This document shows, in pieces, positions 35,323-44,446 of a stretch of 64,000 bases of DNA (position 1 is its first letter; the number at the start of each line of letters is the position of its first letter). The position numbers and the translations under genes were made by a program. The notes under the pieces were generated by a model that saw only the letters and a program-made list of their open reading frames with translations, had not been told where the DNA came from and did not search any database. The stretch comes from Frigidibacter mobilis (GTDB lineage Bacteria > Pseudomonadota > Alphaproteobacteria > Rhodobacterales > Rhodobacteraceae), in the NCBI RefSeq assembly GCF_001620265.1, contig NZ_CP012661.1, positions 1,054,001-1,118,000 on the forward strand, in the 5' to 3' direction.

Positions 35323-35650
35323 TCACGCTACCCCTCCACCACCACGGCAAGGGTTGCCTGTGACAGATCCGGCCCCCACACGTTGAAATCCCAACAGCCT
35401 TGCCACGGCCTGGGTTATTTCCTCTGATGACATAAGTCCGCTCTCAGCCCGAATTCGTGCCGCCGCCGCGCTTTCCATTGGAGGCAGATACTCAGCTTTC
35501 AGGATTGCCCCGTTCTCTGACCTTCGATCACGGACCGGAGGCGTGGCCAGCTGTGCGTCATTCAGCACGAATTGCCCGAGGCGACGAAGCCTGTTGTCGC
35601 TTCTGCGCTGAACTGCTTGCAGGGCACGCATTGTGGCGGTGCCGAAGCTC
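35323..35650 (-). pseudogene. Decayed C-terminal fragment (possible helicase/DUF3320-type tail)
   Basis: An open minus-strand stretch has MESAAAARIRAESGLMSSEE and then a helix-turn VARLLGFQRVG, which resembles the closing DUF3320-type segment of large AAA/DUF4011 helicases. The reading frame seems to shift near 35375 (a neighbouring frame gives SQATLAVVVEG then a stop). No N-terminal part remains. The adjacent 35196-35261 stretch has a repeated GACATAG (twice, 22 bases apart), perhaps a mobile element end. The other bases up to 35827 hold no gene. Confidence 0.3.
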
Positions 35651-35827
35651 CATGTCTGAGGCCTGCACTGCGATCGGCGCGGCGGCGCCGGCAAGCGTCG
35701 GTGCCTGTACCTGCAATAGGTTCTCGCGTCGGACCGGCCCCGAGGTACTGCGGCCACGGCCATCCGCAGTATCGCTTCGGACGTTTCTATGCTTCCCTCA
35801 GGCCGCGTTCCGTGGCATCCGAAACTC

Positions 35828-36178
35828 ATGTGGACCCGGCTTGCCCTTCCTGTTTTTGCCCTTGCCGTCGCGGTGCTTGTCACCGTGACCGGCATCGCGT
35901 CGGCGGCGATGATGGCGCCGGACCGGGGCGAGGCGGCAATCGGCGCTTTCCAACTGGCGCAGGGGGTGGTGCTTAGCGATGCCTGCGGCGGGGATCCGTC
36001 ACAGGCTCATCATTGCCCGTTCTGCCACGCGCTGCCCGAGGCGCCCAAAGTCGGCCATGACGGGATGGTCTTCCTGTTGACCCCGCATGACGGCTGGCGC
36101 CGGCTGCGCGAGTTGCAGCGCGCCGCACAGACCCGCAACCTCTCGCATTCCCCAAGGGCGCCCCCGGTCTTCGGCTGA
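35828..36178 (+). CDS. Exported protein with HHCPFCH motif (DUF2946-like)
   Basis: 116 residues. A signal peptide (MWTRLALPVFALAVAVLVTV) is followed by a short mature domain with HHCPFCHAL, a possible metal site. Proteins of this type, DUF2946-like, often sit next to TonB or PepSY genes for copper/iron handling. It directly precedes the PepSY gene on the same strand, so co-transcription is probable. No catalytic residues are known. Confidence 0.65.
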   Translation: MWTRLALPVFALAVAVLVTVTGIASAAMMAPDRGEAAIGAFQLAQGVVLSDACGGDPSQAHHCPFCHALPEAPKVGHDGMVFLLTPHDGWRRLRELQRAAQTRNLSHSPRAPPVFG

Positions 36179-36278
36179 CGGCATCTTGCCACGCATGACC
36201 GAAGCACCGACGGCGGCACGCCGTCCGGCCCCCTTGTCGCCCGACCGCAAGCCGCGGCGGGCCCTCTGGAATGAACCC

Positions 36279-37631
36279 ATGACCAAACATACCCCCCGCG
36301 CGGCGAGTGCTGCGCTTTACAACGCCATCTGGCGCTGGCATTTCATCGCCGGCCTCGTGATCCTGCCCTTCGTGCTGATCCTTGCAGTCACCGGCGGGAT
36401 CTACCTGTTCAAGGATGAGATCAACGACGCCGCCTATGGCCGCCTGCGCTTTGTCGAGCCGGCGGCGAGCGCGCCCCTGCTGGCCTCGCAGATCAGCGCC
36501 GCGGCGCTGGAGGCGAACCCCGGCACGCTCAAGGCCTATACCCCCGCTGCGGCCGCGGATCGCAGCGCCGAGGTGGATATCCTGGGGACGGACGGGCTGA
36601 AGAACACCGTCTATGTCGATCCTTATACCGGCGCCGTGAAGGGCAGCCTGTGGGATGGTGGCGCGGCGGGCAGCCCGGCCATGTATGTGGTGCGCAAGCT
36701 GCATTCGCTGGAATATGTCGGCTGGATCGGCAACCGCCTGATCGAGATGGCGGCTGGCTGGATGGTGCTGCTGGTCGCCAGCGGCGTCTACCTGTGGTGG
36801 CCGCGCGGCAAGAAGGTCGGCACCCTCACCATCAAGGCCACTCGCGGGCGACCCTGGTGGCGCGATCTGCACGCGGTCACCGGCATCTATACCGGAGTGT
36901 TCATCGTGTTTCTGGCGATGACCGGGCTGCCCTGGTCGAGCATCTGGGGCGGCAAGTTCTATGACTATGCCTATGCGCTCGGCCTCGGGATGCCCGATGG
37001 CTACTGGTCGGGCAAGCCGGTCTCGACCGTGCCGGTTGCCGGCGTCGTCGACCGTGCACCCTGGATCATGGAGCAGCAGCCGATGCCGCTGTCCACCGCT
37101 GCGGCGGGCGTGCCCCAGGCGCTGGACAGCGTTGTGGCCAAGGTAGAGGCGCTTGGCATCGTGCCGGGTTACGCGGTGGTGATGCCGAACGGGCCCGAGG
37201 GGGTGTTCACCGCCTCGGTCTATCCCGATGACATCACCTATGAGCGGGTGATCCACCTCGATCAATACACGGGCGAGGTGCTCTATGATGCCGGCCTCGC
37301 CGACCTTGGCACCCTGGGCCGTTGGGCAGAATGGGGGATCAGCGTGCATATGGGGCAGGAATTCGGACTGGTGAACCAGATCGTCCTGCTGCTGGCCTGT
37401 GCCGCGATGGTCATGCTTTGCGTCTCTGCCGCGGCAATGTGGTGGAAGCGCCGCCCCTCGGGCGCCCTCGGCGTACCGCAGGTGCCGGCAGACTGGCGCA
37501 TTCCGCGCACGCTGCTGCTGATGGCTGTCGCCGCGGGGATCTTCTTCCCGTTGGTCGGCCTCTCGATGCTGGTGCTGGCGGCGGTGGAGATCGGTGTCTT
37601 TCTGGCCGGGCGGCGGCTGCGCATGGCCTGA
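36279..37631 (+). CDS. PepSY-associated membrane protein
   Basis: 450 residues from ATG 36279; an in-frame ATG at 36195 would add 28. Membrane segment RWHFIAGLVILPFVLILAVTG is at the start. Four membrane helices, paired His residues (W-R-W-H-F, LHSLEYVG, DLHAVTGIYTG, SVHMGQEFGLVNQ) typical of the PepSY_TM/PiuB family, suggest heme or iron reduction. This family often acts as a ferric-siderophore reductase or couples to outer membrane iron uptake. It follows the HHCPFCH protein. Confidence 0.88.
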   Translation: MTKHTPRAASAALYNAIWRWHFIAGLVILPFVLILAVTGGIYLFKDEINDAAYGRLRFVEPAASAPLLASQISAAALEANPGTLKAYTPAAAADRSAEVDILGTDGLKNTVYVDPYTGAVKGSLWDGGAAGSPAMYVVRKLHSLEYVGWIGNRLIEMAAGWMVLLVASGVYLWWPRGKKVGTLTIKATRGRPWWRDLHAVTGIYTGVFIVFLAMTGLPWSSIWGGKFYDYAYALGLGMPDGYWSGKPVSTVPVAGVVDRAPWIMEQQPMPLSTAAAGVPQALDSVVAKVEALGIVPGYAVVMPNGPEGVFTASVYPDDITYERVIHLDQYTGEVLYDAGLADLGTLGRWAEWGISVHMGQEFGLVNQIVLLLACAAMVMLCVSAAAMWWKRRPSGALGVPQVPADWRIPRTLLLMAVAAGIFFPLVGLSMLVLAAVEIGVFLAGRRLRMA

Positions 37632-37640
37632 GGAAAGGGG

Positions 37641-37662
37641 GCGCCCGGTCAAGGCCGGGCGC
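37641..37662. terminator. Bidirectional hairpin between convergent genes
   Basis: GCGCCCGG (37641-37648) pairs with CCGGGCGC (37655-37662) over a 6-base loop. The loop contains the stop codon of the DUF6220-like gene (37649-37651), and the stem starts 9 bases after the PepSY gene ends. Confidence 0.55.
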
Positions 37663-38050
37663 TTGCGCGCCGATGCTCGACCTTGGCCAGCAGGATCAGG
37701 CTGGTGGTCAGCAGCAGCGCGCCGTTCAGGGGGTGAAGCACCAACAACGGCGCCGCCCCGGCCGCCAGAGCGATCTGGGTGAGGTAGAGCAGGGTGGCCA
37801 GCCCTGCCCACCAGCCAAAACCGTTGAGCCGCCGGTGGAGCATCGCCCCGCCAAGAAGCGCAAAGACGGGCAGGGACAGCGCCCCGCCGACCGCGCCATG
37901 CAGCTCCCACAGTGTTCCGTCATGGAACAGCGCGGAACCTGCACTGAGGAACTGGGCGAGCAGCCCGAGGGGCAGGGCCCGGGCAGAGAGCGTGAACCAG
38001 CCGGGGGTGCCGCGGCCGAGATCGGTCAAGGTGCCATGCGTTTGCTTCAT
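37649..38050 (-). CDS. DUF6220-like membrane protein
   Basis: 133 residues with four membrane segments and the pattern FLSAGSALFHDGTLWELHGAVGG ... HPLNGALLL, as in DUF6220 proteins. These are uncharacterised; similar four-helix proteins may be heme-linked (conserved His in the helices). It lies 3 bases after the stop of the NAD(P)H-dependent oxidoreductase gene and is likely co-transcribed with it. Confidence 0.7.
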   Translation of the reverse strand: MKQTHGTLTDLGRGTPGWFTLSARALPLGLLAQFLSAGSALFHDGTLWELHGAVGGALSLPVFALLGGAMLHRRLNGFGWWAGLATLLYLTQIALAAGAAPLLVLHPLNGALLLTTSLILLAKVEHRRASARP

Positions 38051-38053
38051 CGG

Positions 38054-38620
38054 TCAGGCCGCCTGATGTGCCGGGGTGGCAATCCAGCGGGCAAGCGCCT
38101 CGGCGTAGCCTGCCGCCGCCTGCTCCAGTTGCTCGGGCGAGAGGTCACCCGCGCGGTAGAGGATGAAGGGCTCGGCCCATTGCAGCGCACAGCGATGCGC
38201 GGTTGCGCGCAGCGGGGCGAAGAGGTCGTTCATGCCGAACATGTTGGCGCCGCCGGGCCGATAGGCTGCGGGCAGGTTGCCGGCGGTGGCCGCGATCATC
38301 AGTGGCGTGCCTTCCATATGGCGGCCCTCGGCATCGTAGTGGATGTAGAACATCCGCGTCAGCACCGCATCCTGCCAGGCCTTCAGCAGTGGCGGCGTCG
38401 AATACCACTGCACCGGGAATTGCAGAACGATCCGGTCGGCGGCCAGCAGCCGCGCCGCCTCTGCGGCACCGTCACGGTACAGGTCGAGCCCGCCCGGGCA
38501 GGCGGCCTGCATGTCGACCACCTCCACGCCCGGCAGCGTGGCGGCGGCGCGGGCGAGGGCGGCATTGGCCTTGGAGCGGGCGGGGTTGGGGTGGAACATC
38601 AGTACAAGGGTGCGGGGCAT
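38054..38620 (-). CDS. NAD(P)H-dependent oxidoreductase, flavodoxin-like fold (MdaB/KefF type)
   Basis: 188 residues. N-terminal VLMFHPNPARSKANAAL and LQFPVQWYSTPPLLKAWQD are the signature of the NQO1/MdaB/KefF group, FMN or FAD enzymes for quinone reduction. GGANMFGMNDLFAPLRATA is the later conserved loop. Divergently transcribed with the LysR regulator at 38709, which likely controls it. Confidence 0.9.
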   Translation of the reverse strand: MPRTLVLMFHPNPARSKANAALARAAATLPGVEVVDMQAACPGGLDLYRDGAAEAARLLAADRIVLQFPVQWYSTPPLLKAWQDAVLTRMFYIHYDAEGRHMEGTPLMIAATAGNLPAAYRPGGANMFGMNDLFAPLRATAHRCALQWAEPFILYRAGDLSPEQLEQAAAGYAEALARWIATPAHQAA

Positions 38621-38676
38621 CGTCGTCTCCTGCGGTTGGATACAGGAAAGATGCGGGAAGCCAACAAATCATTCCA

Positions 38677-38698
38677 ATAGATGATTAATCTGATCTAT
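38677..38698. promoter_or_regulatory. LysR-type operator candidate, ATAGAT-N10-ATCTAT
   Basis: ATAGAT (38677-38682) and ATCTAT (38693-38698) are inverted, with a further palindromic GATTAATC (38683-38690) between. The site is 10 bases before the LysR gene start and 57 bases from the divergent oxidoreductase start, as expected for autoregulation. Confidence 0.55.
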
Positions 38699-38708
38699 TA
38701 TCTGCTTT

Positions 38709-39596
38709 ATGAATTTACGCTCTCTCGATCTCAACCTGCTGGTGATCCTCGACGCGCTGCTGGACGAGGCGCATGTCAGCCGCGCGGCGGATCGGCTGAA
38801 CCTGTCGCAGCCCGCAGCTTCGGCGGCCTTGCAGCGCTGCCGCCACCTGTTCCGCGATGAGTTGCTGGAGAGGGGGCGCGGCACCATGCGCCTGACGCCA
38901 AAGGCCGAAACCCTTCGCGCGCCGCTGAAATCGCTGCTGGCAGGGGTGACGGATCTGGTCGACCCGGTGGAGCCGCCCCTGGCGCAACGGCAACAGGTGC
39001 TGCGGATCTCTATGGCCGACTATCCCGCGCTTCTGGTCATCGGGCCGCTGCAGCGCGCCCTGGCAAGCTCTGCTCCCGGCATTGATCTGGTGATCCAGCC
39101 CTGGCAGGGGGCCGAAGCATCGCGGTCCGGCCTGATTGCGGGGACGACCGATATCGCCATCTCGGTCCTGCCGGGCGAGGAGGGCGAGCTGGAGGTGACC
39201 GGCCTGCTAACCGAGCACTATGTCATTGCGCTGCGCCCCGGCCATCCGGCCGTCGCGGGGTTCGACCTTGGCTGCTGGCTTGACTACCCGCATATCCTTG
39301 TCTCGGGCCGCGGCGATACCCGAAGCCCGCTGGATGCCGATCTTGCCCGCATGGGCCGTGCGCGCCGCGTGGGGTTGGTGGTGCCCAGCTTTGGCATGGT
39401 TCCGGACCTGCTGCGCGGATCCGACATGATCGCCATGCTGCCCTCGCGCATCCTGCCTGCCGCGCCGGACCTTGTCAGCCTGCCGGTGCCGGTCCCGGTG
39501 GCCGGGTTTCCGCTGCATCTGGCCTGGCACCGGCGCCGGGCGAAGGACGCAGGCTTGCGCCACGTGGCCAGCCTGCTGGCCGGTCTGCTGGCGTAG
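38709..39596 (+). CDS. LysR-family transcriptional regulator
   Basis: 295 residues. The N-terminal winged helix is clear (LDLNLLVILDALLDEAHVSRAADRLNLSQPAASAALQRC, shown only for position, residues 6-44). A periplasmic-binding-protein-like effector domain follows. It resembles the NodD/PnbR branch (starts NLRSLDLNLLVILDALL). Divergent from the quinone reductase. Inducer unknown. Confidence 0.92.
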   Translation: MNLRSLDLNLLVILDALLDEAHVSRAADRLNLSQPAASAALQRCRHLFRDELLERGRGTMRLTPKAETLRAPLKSLLAGVTDLVDPVEPPLAQRQQVLRISMADYPALLVIGPLQRALASSAPGIDLVIQPWQGAEASRSGLIAGTTDIAISVLPGEEGELEVTGLLTEHYVIALRPGHPAVAGFDLGCWLDYPHILVSGRGDTRSPLDADLARMGRARRVGLVVPSFGMVPDLLRGSDMIAMLPSRILPAAPDLVSLPVPVPVAGFPLHLAWHRRRAKDAGLRHVASLLAGLLA

Positions 39597-39765
39597 CCTC
39601 TGGTAGCCATGCATGATAGGCTTCCAACGATAGGAGGGACGGTCCCGATGGAGTGTGACATATGCGTCATTTTGACGGCTGTGTCATTTGCGGTTGCGTC
39701 GGCGGGTTGCATTGTGTCTGCGTGCCTTGTTGCCAGTTCCGGCACATGATCGCGTGGCCCGGTGC

Positions 39766-40470
39766 ATGAATATGGTGTCCGATTCGACTGACCATCGAAC
39801 CCGCACGGCTGAGCGTCGGCGCGACGCGATGCGCCGGCGGCTCGTCGAATGCGCAATGCTGGTCTTTGCCGCGAAAGGTGCAGATACCGTCATCATCGAC
39901 GACGTGATCTCTGCCGCAGAGGTTTCGCGCGGAACGTTCTACAAGTACTTTCCCTCGACACGTGATCTGCTGGTGGCGATCAGCCAGGAGCTGACCGGCG
40001 AGCTTGTCGCTCAGGTCGAGCTTGTCGTCGCCCCCATTCCCGACCCGGTCGAGCGGGTGGCACTGGGCCTGCGGCTGTTCATCGAGACGGCGCGAGCCTT
40101 TCCGCTGTTTGCAGGTTTCATCCGCGCCACCAGGCCCGAGGTGGAGGGACCGACAGCGCTTATCTATGATTATCTGCCCGAACATCTTGCAGAGGGCATC
40201 GCCAGCGGGCGCTTTCTGGATATACCGCTGGAAATACATCTGGACCTGATTACCGGGACAGTCCTGCTGTGTGTGCTGCGCCAGATCGCGGCTCCGACCG
40301 AGACGGCCCATGTGCGCCAGGTCGTGGCGTCGATCCTGCGGGCGCTTGGTCTGCCGCCAGAAGAGGCCTGGGCGATTGCTGATCTCGACATGCCGCCCCT
40401 GCAATTGCCCGAAGACAGCCTGCTGATGCGGGCGCAGCGCCGCTTTGAGGGAGGCGTGGACGACATCTGA
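39766..40470 (+). CDS. TetR-family transcriptional regulator
   Basis: 234 residues from ATG 39766 (ATG 39772 also possible). The HTH has CAMLVFAAKGADTVIIDDVISAAEVSRGTFYKYFPSTRDLL, typical of TetR. The C-terminal domain is helical and non-specific. It precedes an anion permease on the same strand by about 195 bases and might control it or itself. Confidence 0.88.
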   Translation: MNMVSDSTDHRTRTAERRRDAMRRRLVECAMLVFAAKGADTVIIDDVISAAEVSRGTFYKYFPSTRDLLVAISQELTGELVAQVELVVAPIPDPVERVALGLRLFIETARAFPLFAGFIRATRPEVEGPTALIYDYLPEHLAEGIASGRFLDIPLEIHLDLITGTVLLCVLRQIAAPTETAHVRQVVASILRALGLPPEEAWAIADLDMPPLQLPEDSLLMRAQRRFEGGVDDI

Positions 40471-40664
40471 CCCTGAAAGCCGGGGCATGAGTCCCGGGGC
40501 GCCGCGGGCCTTGTGCGTGCGTTGACCGACGTGCAGCGAAGGCGCGCGCCGCAGATGTTGCGCGCGCTGCGCCTGTGCTAGTCAGTGCGCGCCGACATGC
40601 AAGGATACTCTATCTTGATCTCCTCCACAGTGACGACCTCCTCATCTGACAGCAGAGCCGTGCC

Positions 40665-41768
40665 ATGCCCTTCCGCCCCGCTTTGATCCGCTGGATAGGC
40701 GAGGAGTGGTTGCTGGTGCTGCTGATCGCCTTGCTTCCTGTGCTGCTCTGGCAGGTGCCGAGCGGGCCGACCGCTGTCCTGGCTCTGGTGGACTGGAAGA
40801 CGATCGCCGCCCTGGCAGGGCTGATGGCGCTCAGCCGCGGGCTCGAGGTAAGCGGGGTGACCGATTGGGCGGGCCGGACTGCGCTTCGCGGGCTGCGGAC
40901 CGAGCGCGGGCTGGCGGTGGCGCTGGTGCTGTTCGCCGCGGGGCTTTCGGCGATCGTGACCAATGACGTGGCGCTGTTCGTCACCGTTCCGCTGACGCTG
41001 GCGCTGTCTCGGCTGGTGCCGTTGCCGCTGGGGAGGCTGGTGATCCTTCAGGCGTTGGCAGTCAACGCGGGATCAAGCATTTCGCCGGTCGGCAATCCGC
41101 AGAACCTGTTCTTGTGGCATGTTTCGGGCGTGGGCTTCGGGGAGTTCGTCCAGGCTATGCTGCCGCTTGGCGCCGCCATGCTGGCGGTCCTGCTGGCGTT
41201 GGTGCCGCTTGCCGTTGGTTCGCGCAAGCTGACCCTGGCAGAGGCCGGCGCCCCGCTGCCGCTGCGACGGCGCCTGATGGCGGCTTCGCTCTGCGCCTAT
41301 CCGCTGTTCCTGCTTCTGGTGAATGCAGGTCTGGCCGTTCCTGCCGCAGGCGCTGTCATCTTGCTCTATGCGGTCGCCTTTCCGGCGGTGCTGCGCTGGC
41401 TGGACTGGCCGCTGCTGCTGGTCTTCGTGCTGATGTTCGTCGACCTTGGGCTTCTGGGCCAGTTGCCCGCCATTGCCGCGGTGATGCCCGCGGCGCTCAA
41501 TCTGCCCGGGGGCGTCTTTGCGGTCGGCGCGGTTCTGTCACAGGGCATGTCGAATGTGCCGGCTGCGATCTTCCTCGCACCCTTCACCGAGGATTGGCGC
41601 TCGCTCGCCTGGGGCGTCAGCGTCGGCGGCTTTGGCCTCGCCATCGGTTCGCTGGCCAACCTCATCGCGCTGCGGCTGGTGCGGGAGCCGGGCCTGTGGC
41701 GGCAGTTCCACCTTTGGTCGCTGCCCATGTTCGCCCTCAGCTTAGCCGTCGGAGCGCTGCTGATCTAG
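40665..41768 (+). CDS. SLC13/CitMHS-like anion permease
   Basis: 367 residues, about ten membrane segments, shorter than typical (about 450). Hairpin motifs IVTNDVALFVTVPL, SISPVGNPQNLFL and LSQGMSNVPAAIFLAPF are the TN(D/A) and SNP/NP-type motifs of the ion transporter superfamily (ArsB/NhaD/SLC13). Substrate may be a dicarboxylate, arsenite or other anion; not decided. Follows the TetR gene. Confidence 0.85.
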   Translation: MPFRPALIRWIGEEWLLVLLIALLPVLLWQVPSGPTAVLALVDWKTIAALAGLMALSRGLEVSGVTDWAGRTALRGLRTERGLAVALVLFAAGLSAIVTNDVALFVTVPLTLALSRLVPLPLGRLVILQALAVNAGSSISPVGNPQNLFLWHVSGVGFGEFVQAMLPLGAAMLAVLLALVPLAVGSRKLTLAEAGAPLPLRRRLMAASLCAYPLFLLLVNAGLAVPAAGAVILLYAVAFPAVLRWLDWPLLLVFVLMFVDLGLLGQLPAIAAVMPAALNLPGGVFAVGAVLSQGMSNVPAAIFLAPFTEDWRSLAWGVSVGGFGLAIGSLANLIALRLVREPGLWRQFHLWSLPMFALSLAVGALLI

Positions 41769-41805
41769 CGGCTTCAAGGCGCCGGAATGGTGAATCCGCT
41801 GCTAT

Positions 41806-41865
41806 GGGATATTCCCGAAGGAAAATAACGGTTGACTCCGAGGGCTGCGCGAAGGGATATTTCCC
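41806..41865. promoter_or_regulatory. Paired GGGATATTCCC / GGGATATTTCCC sites before modA
   Basis: GGGATATTCCC (41806-41816) and GGGATATTTCCC (41854-41865) are near-palindromes repeated upstream of modA, with starts 48 bases apart. They lie in the leader of the molybdate transporter. They do not match the canonical ModE site, and no modE is next to the operon, so the regulator is open. Confidence 0.5.
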
Positions 41866-41891
41866 ACTGACCATATCAGATCGGGGCCCTC

Positions 41892-42677
41892 ATGACGTTT
41901 CACCGCCGCGCCTTTTTCCTTGCTGTCGCGCTTGTGGGTCTGCTGCCTGGCAGTGGCGCAATTGCGCAAACCGAAGCGCCGGTAATAGCTGCTGCTTCCG
42001 ATCTGTCCTTCGCCGTTGGGGAAATTGCGGCGCGGTTCCAGGCGGAAACGGGCATGGAGGTGCGCCTCTCGCTCGGCTCGACCGGAAATTTCGCCCGCCA
42101 GATCCGCGAAGGCGCACCGTTCCAGATGTTCATGGCGGCAGATGAGCAGTTCATCCTTGACCTGCACCGCGATGGCTTTGCGCGCGACGAGGGCGCGCTT
42201 TACGGCGTCGGGCGGATCGTGGTGAAGGTGCCGGATGGCTCCACGCTGGCCGCCGACGGGACATTGGAGGCCCTGCGCGCGGCGCTGGAGGCTGGGCAGA
42301 TCACCCGCTTTGCCATCGCCAACCCCGAACACGCGCCCTACGGCAAGCGCGCGGAAGAGGCATTGCGACACGCAGGACTTTGGGACGCAATCCAGCCGCA
42401 TCTTGTGCTTGGCGAAAATGTCAGCCAAGCGGCGCAGTTCGCGCTGTCGGGGAACGCCGAGGGCGGGATCATTGCCTATTCGCTGGCGCTGGCCCCGGAT
42501 CTGGCCGCCCAGGGCAGCCATGATCTGATCCCCGAAGACTGGCACGAACCGCTGCACCAGCGCATGGTGCTGCTGAACGGCGCGGGGCCGGTGGCAGAAG
42601 CGTTCTATGCCTACATCCAGACGCCCCCGGCGCGCGAGATCATGGAGCGTTACGGCTTTACCCTGCCGCAGGACTAG
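41892..42677 (+). CDS. modA: Molybdate ABC transporter substrate-binding protein
   Basis: 261 residues. Signal peptide (MTFHRRAFFLAVALVGLLPG). Mature start PVIAAASDLSFAVGEIAARF with the ModA Ser and a second site SLGSTGNFARQIREGAPFQMF, both oxyanion-coordinating in known ModA. Binds molybdate or tungstate in the periplasm and delivers it to ModB. First gene of modABC. Confidence 0.94.
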   Translation: MTFHRRAFFLAVALVGLLPGSGAIAQTEAPVIAAASDLSFAVGEIAARFQAETGMEVRLSLGSTGNFARQIREGAPFQMFMAADEQFILDLHRDGFARDEGALYGVGRIVVKVPDGSTLAADGTLEALRAALEAGQITRFAIANPEHAPYGKRAEEALRHAGLWDAIQPHLVLGENVSQAAQFALSGNAEGGIIAYSLALAPDLAAQGSHDLIPEDWHEPLHQRMVLLNGAGPVAEAFYAYIQTPPAREIMERYGFTLPQD

Positions 42678-42680
42678 AGC

Positions 42681-43349
42681 GTGGACTGGACCGCCCTTTT
42701 CCTGTCCCTTCAACTCGCCGCCTGGACAGTGGCGCTCCTGCTGCCGGTTTCGGTGTTTGTGGGCAGGGCATTGGCCTTCCGGCGGTTCAGGGGTAAGGGG
42801 CTGGTCGAAGCGCTGGTGATGCTGCCGCTGGTCCTTCCGCCTACGGTGTTCGGATTCTACATGCTCGTGGCCTTTGGCCGGAACTCGCCCCTGGGCGCGT
42901 TCTGGCAGGACGTGTTCGGACATCAGCTGGTGTTCAGCTTCGAAGGGCTGGTGTTGGCCTCGGTCATCTTCAACCTTCCCTTTGCGATCCAGCCCGCGCA
43001 GCGCGGGTTCGAGGCGATCCCGGTCGAGGTGCGCGAGGCGGCAAGCTGCTGCGGCCTGTCGCCTTGGCGGTCGCTGTGGATGGTGGAGCTGCCCTTGGCC
43101 TGGCCGGGGCTGATGACGGCGATGGTGCTGACCTTTGCCCATACGCTGGGTGAATTCGGCATCGTGTTGATGGTTGGCGGCTCTATCCCCCGCGAGACGA
43201 AGACCATCGCGATTGCCATCTATGACCGGGTGCAGGCGTTCGACGACCGGGGGGCAGGCATCATGGCGGCCACGCTGGTGGCGATAAGTCTGGCCACGAT
43301 CACGATCACCTATGCGCTGTCGGCGCGCGTCGGGCGGCGGCTGTCATGA
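42681..43349 (+). CDS. modB: Molybdate ABC transporter permease
   Basis: 222 residues from GTG 42681, four bases after modA. ABC permease with five membrane helices and the EAA loop EVREAASCCGLSPWRSLWMVELPLAWPG (positions about 113-140), then AHTLGEFGIVLMVGGSIPRET, which is a ModB signature. Forms the transmembrane dimer with ModC. Its end overlaps modC by 4 bases (ATGA). Confidence 0.95.
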   Translation: MDWTALFLSLQLAAWTVALLLPVSVFVGRALAFRRFRGKGLVEALVMLPLVLPPTVFGFYMLVAFGRNSPLGAFWQDVFGHQLVFSFEGLVLASVIFNLPFAIQPAQRGFEAIPVEVREAASCCGLSPWRSLWMVELPLAWPGLMTAMVLTFAHTLGEFGIVLMVGGSIPRETKTIAIAIYDRVQAFDDRGAGIMAATLVAISLATITITYALSARVGRRLS

Positions 43350-44446
43350 CGCTATCGGTTTTCCTTCGCGCCGATACGCCGATACCGCTGGACGTAGCCT
43401 TCGACGTGGCGCCGGGCGAGTTGTTGGCGCTGGTTGGCCATTCCGGGTCGGGCAAGACCACGATCTTGCGCAGCATTGCCGGGCTGTGGACACCCTCAAC
43501 GGGCCACGTCGATGCCGGCGGGGCGATCTGGCTGGATACAGGGGCCGGGGTCGACCTCGGCCCGCATCGCCGCTCTGTCGGTATCGTGTTCCAGTCCTAT
43601 GCGCTGTTTCCGCATATGACCGCCGTGCAGAATGTGCTGGCCGCGATGACCAGGCCTGATCGGACAGAGGCGGCGCGCATCCTGGATCTGGTCAATCTGC
43701 TGGGGCTGGCAGATCGTAGACCGGCGCAGCTGTCGGGTGGGCAGCAGCAGCGCGTGGCGCTGGCCCGCGCGCTGGCGCGCAAGCCCGCAGTGCTGCTGCT
43801 GGACGAGCCTTTTTCGGCGGTGGATCGCGCCACCCGCGAAAAGCTGCATGCCGAGATCATCGCCCTGCGGGCGCATCTGGCCATGCCGGTGGTGCTGGTC
43901 ACGCATGACATGAATGAGGCGCAGCTGCTGGCTGACCGTATGCTGGTCATCGACAAGGGCAAGGCCTTGCGGGAAGGCACCACGGCGCAGGTGATGTCCG
44001 ATGCGGGGGCTCTGCGCGCTATGGGCATCCGCGAGGTTGCGGCCCTGCTGCCCGCGGTGATCGTCGGGCCCGAGGAGGACGGTTTGACCCGGCTCGACAC
44101 CGCCACCGGCCCGATCTTTCTGCCCGGCGTGCGAGGGGGCCCCGGAATGCGGCTGCGCGTGCGGATCATGGCGCATGAGGTAATCCTGTCGCGGGCACGG
44201 CCCGTCGGGCTTTCGGCGCAGAACATCCTGCCGGCGCGCGTGACTGCATTGCAGCAGGGCGATGGCCCCGCGGTGACGGTGCATCTGGCTGTGGGCGAGA
44301 CCGAAATCCTGGCCCGCATCACCCGCCGTGCAGCGGCAGAGATGGCCCTTGCGCCAGGCGATGCCGTTCACGCCGTGCTGAAGGCCATGTCGGTTGCGCG
44401 TGACCACATCGCCCCGGCTTCACGGAAGAACAACTCTGATGGCTGA
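43346..44446 (+). CDS. modC: Molybdate ABC transporter ATP-binding protein
   Basis: 366 residues. Walker A GHSGSGKTT, signature LSGGQQQRVALARAL, Walker B LLLDEPFSAVD and H-loop VTHDMNEA. A C-terminal MOP/TOBE domain (about residues 290-360: SAQNILPARVTALQQGDGPAV) binds oxyanion for trans-inhibition. Energises ModAB uptake. Third gene of the operon. Confidence 0.96.
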   Translation: MTLSVFLRADTPIPLDVAFDVAPGELLALVGHSGSGKTTILRSIAGLWTPSTGHVDAGGAIWLDTGAGVDLGPHRRSVGIVFQSYALFPHMTAVQNVLAAMTRPDRTEAARILDLVNLLGLADRRPAQLSGGQQQRVALARALARKPAVLLLDEPFSAVDRATREKLHAEIIALRAHLAMPVVLVTHDMNEAQLLADRMLVIDKGKALREGTTAQVMSDAGALRAMGIREVAALLPAVIVGPEEDGLTRLDTATGPIFLPGVRGGPGMRLRVRIMAHEVILSRARPVGLSAQNILPARVTALQQGDGPAVTVHLAVGETEILARITRRAAAEMALAPGDAVHAVLKAMSVARDHIAPASRKNNSDG

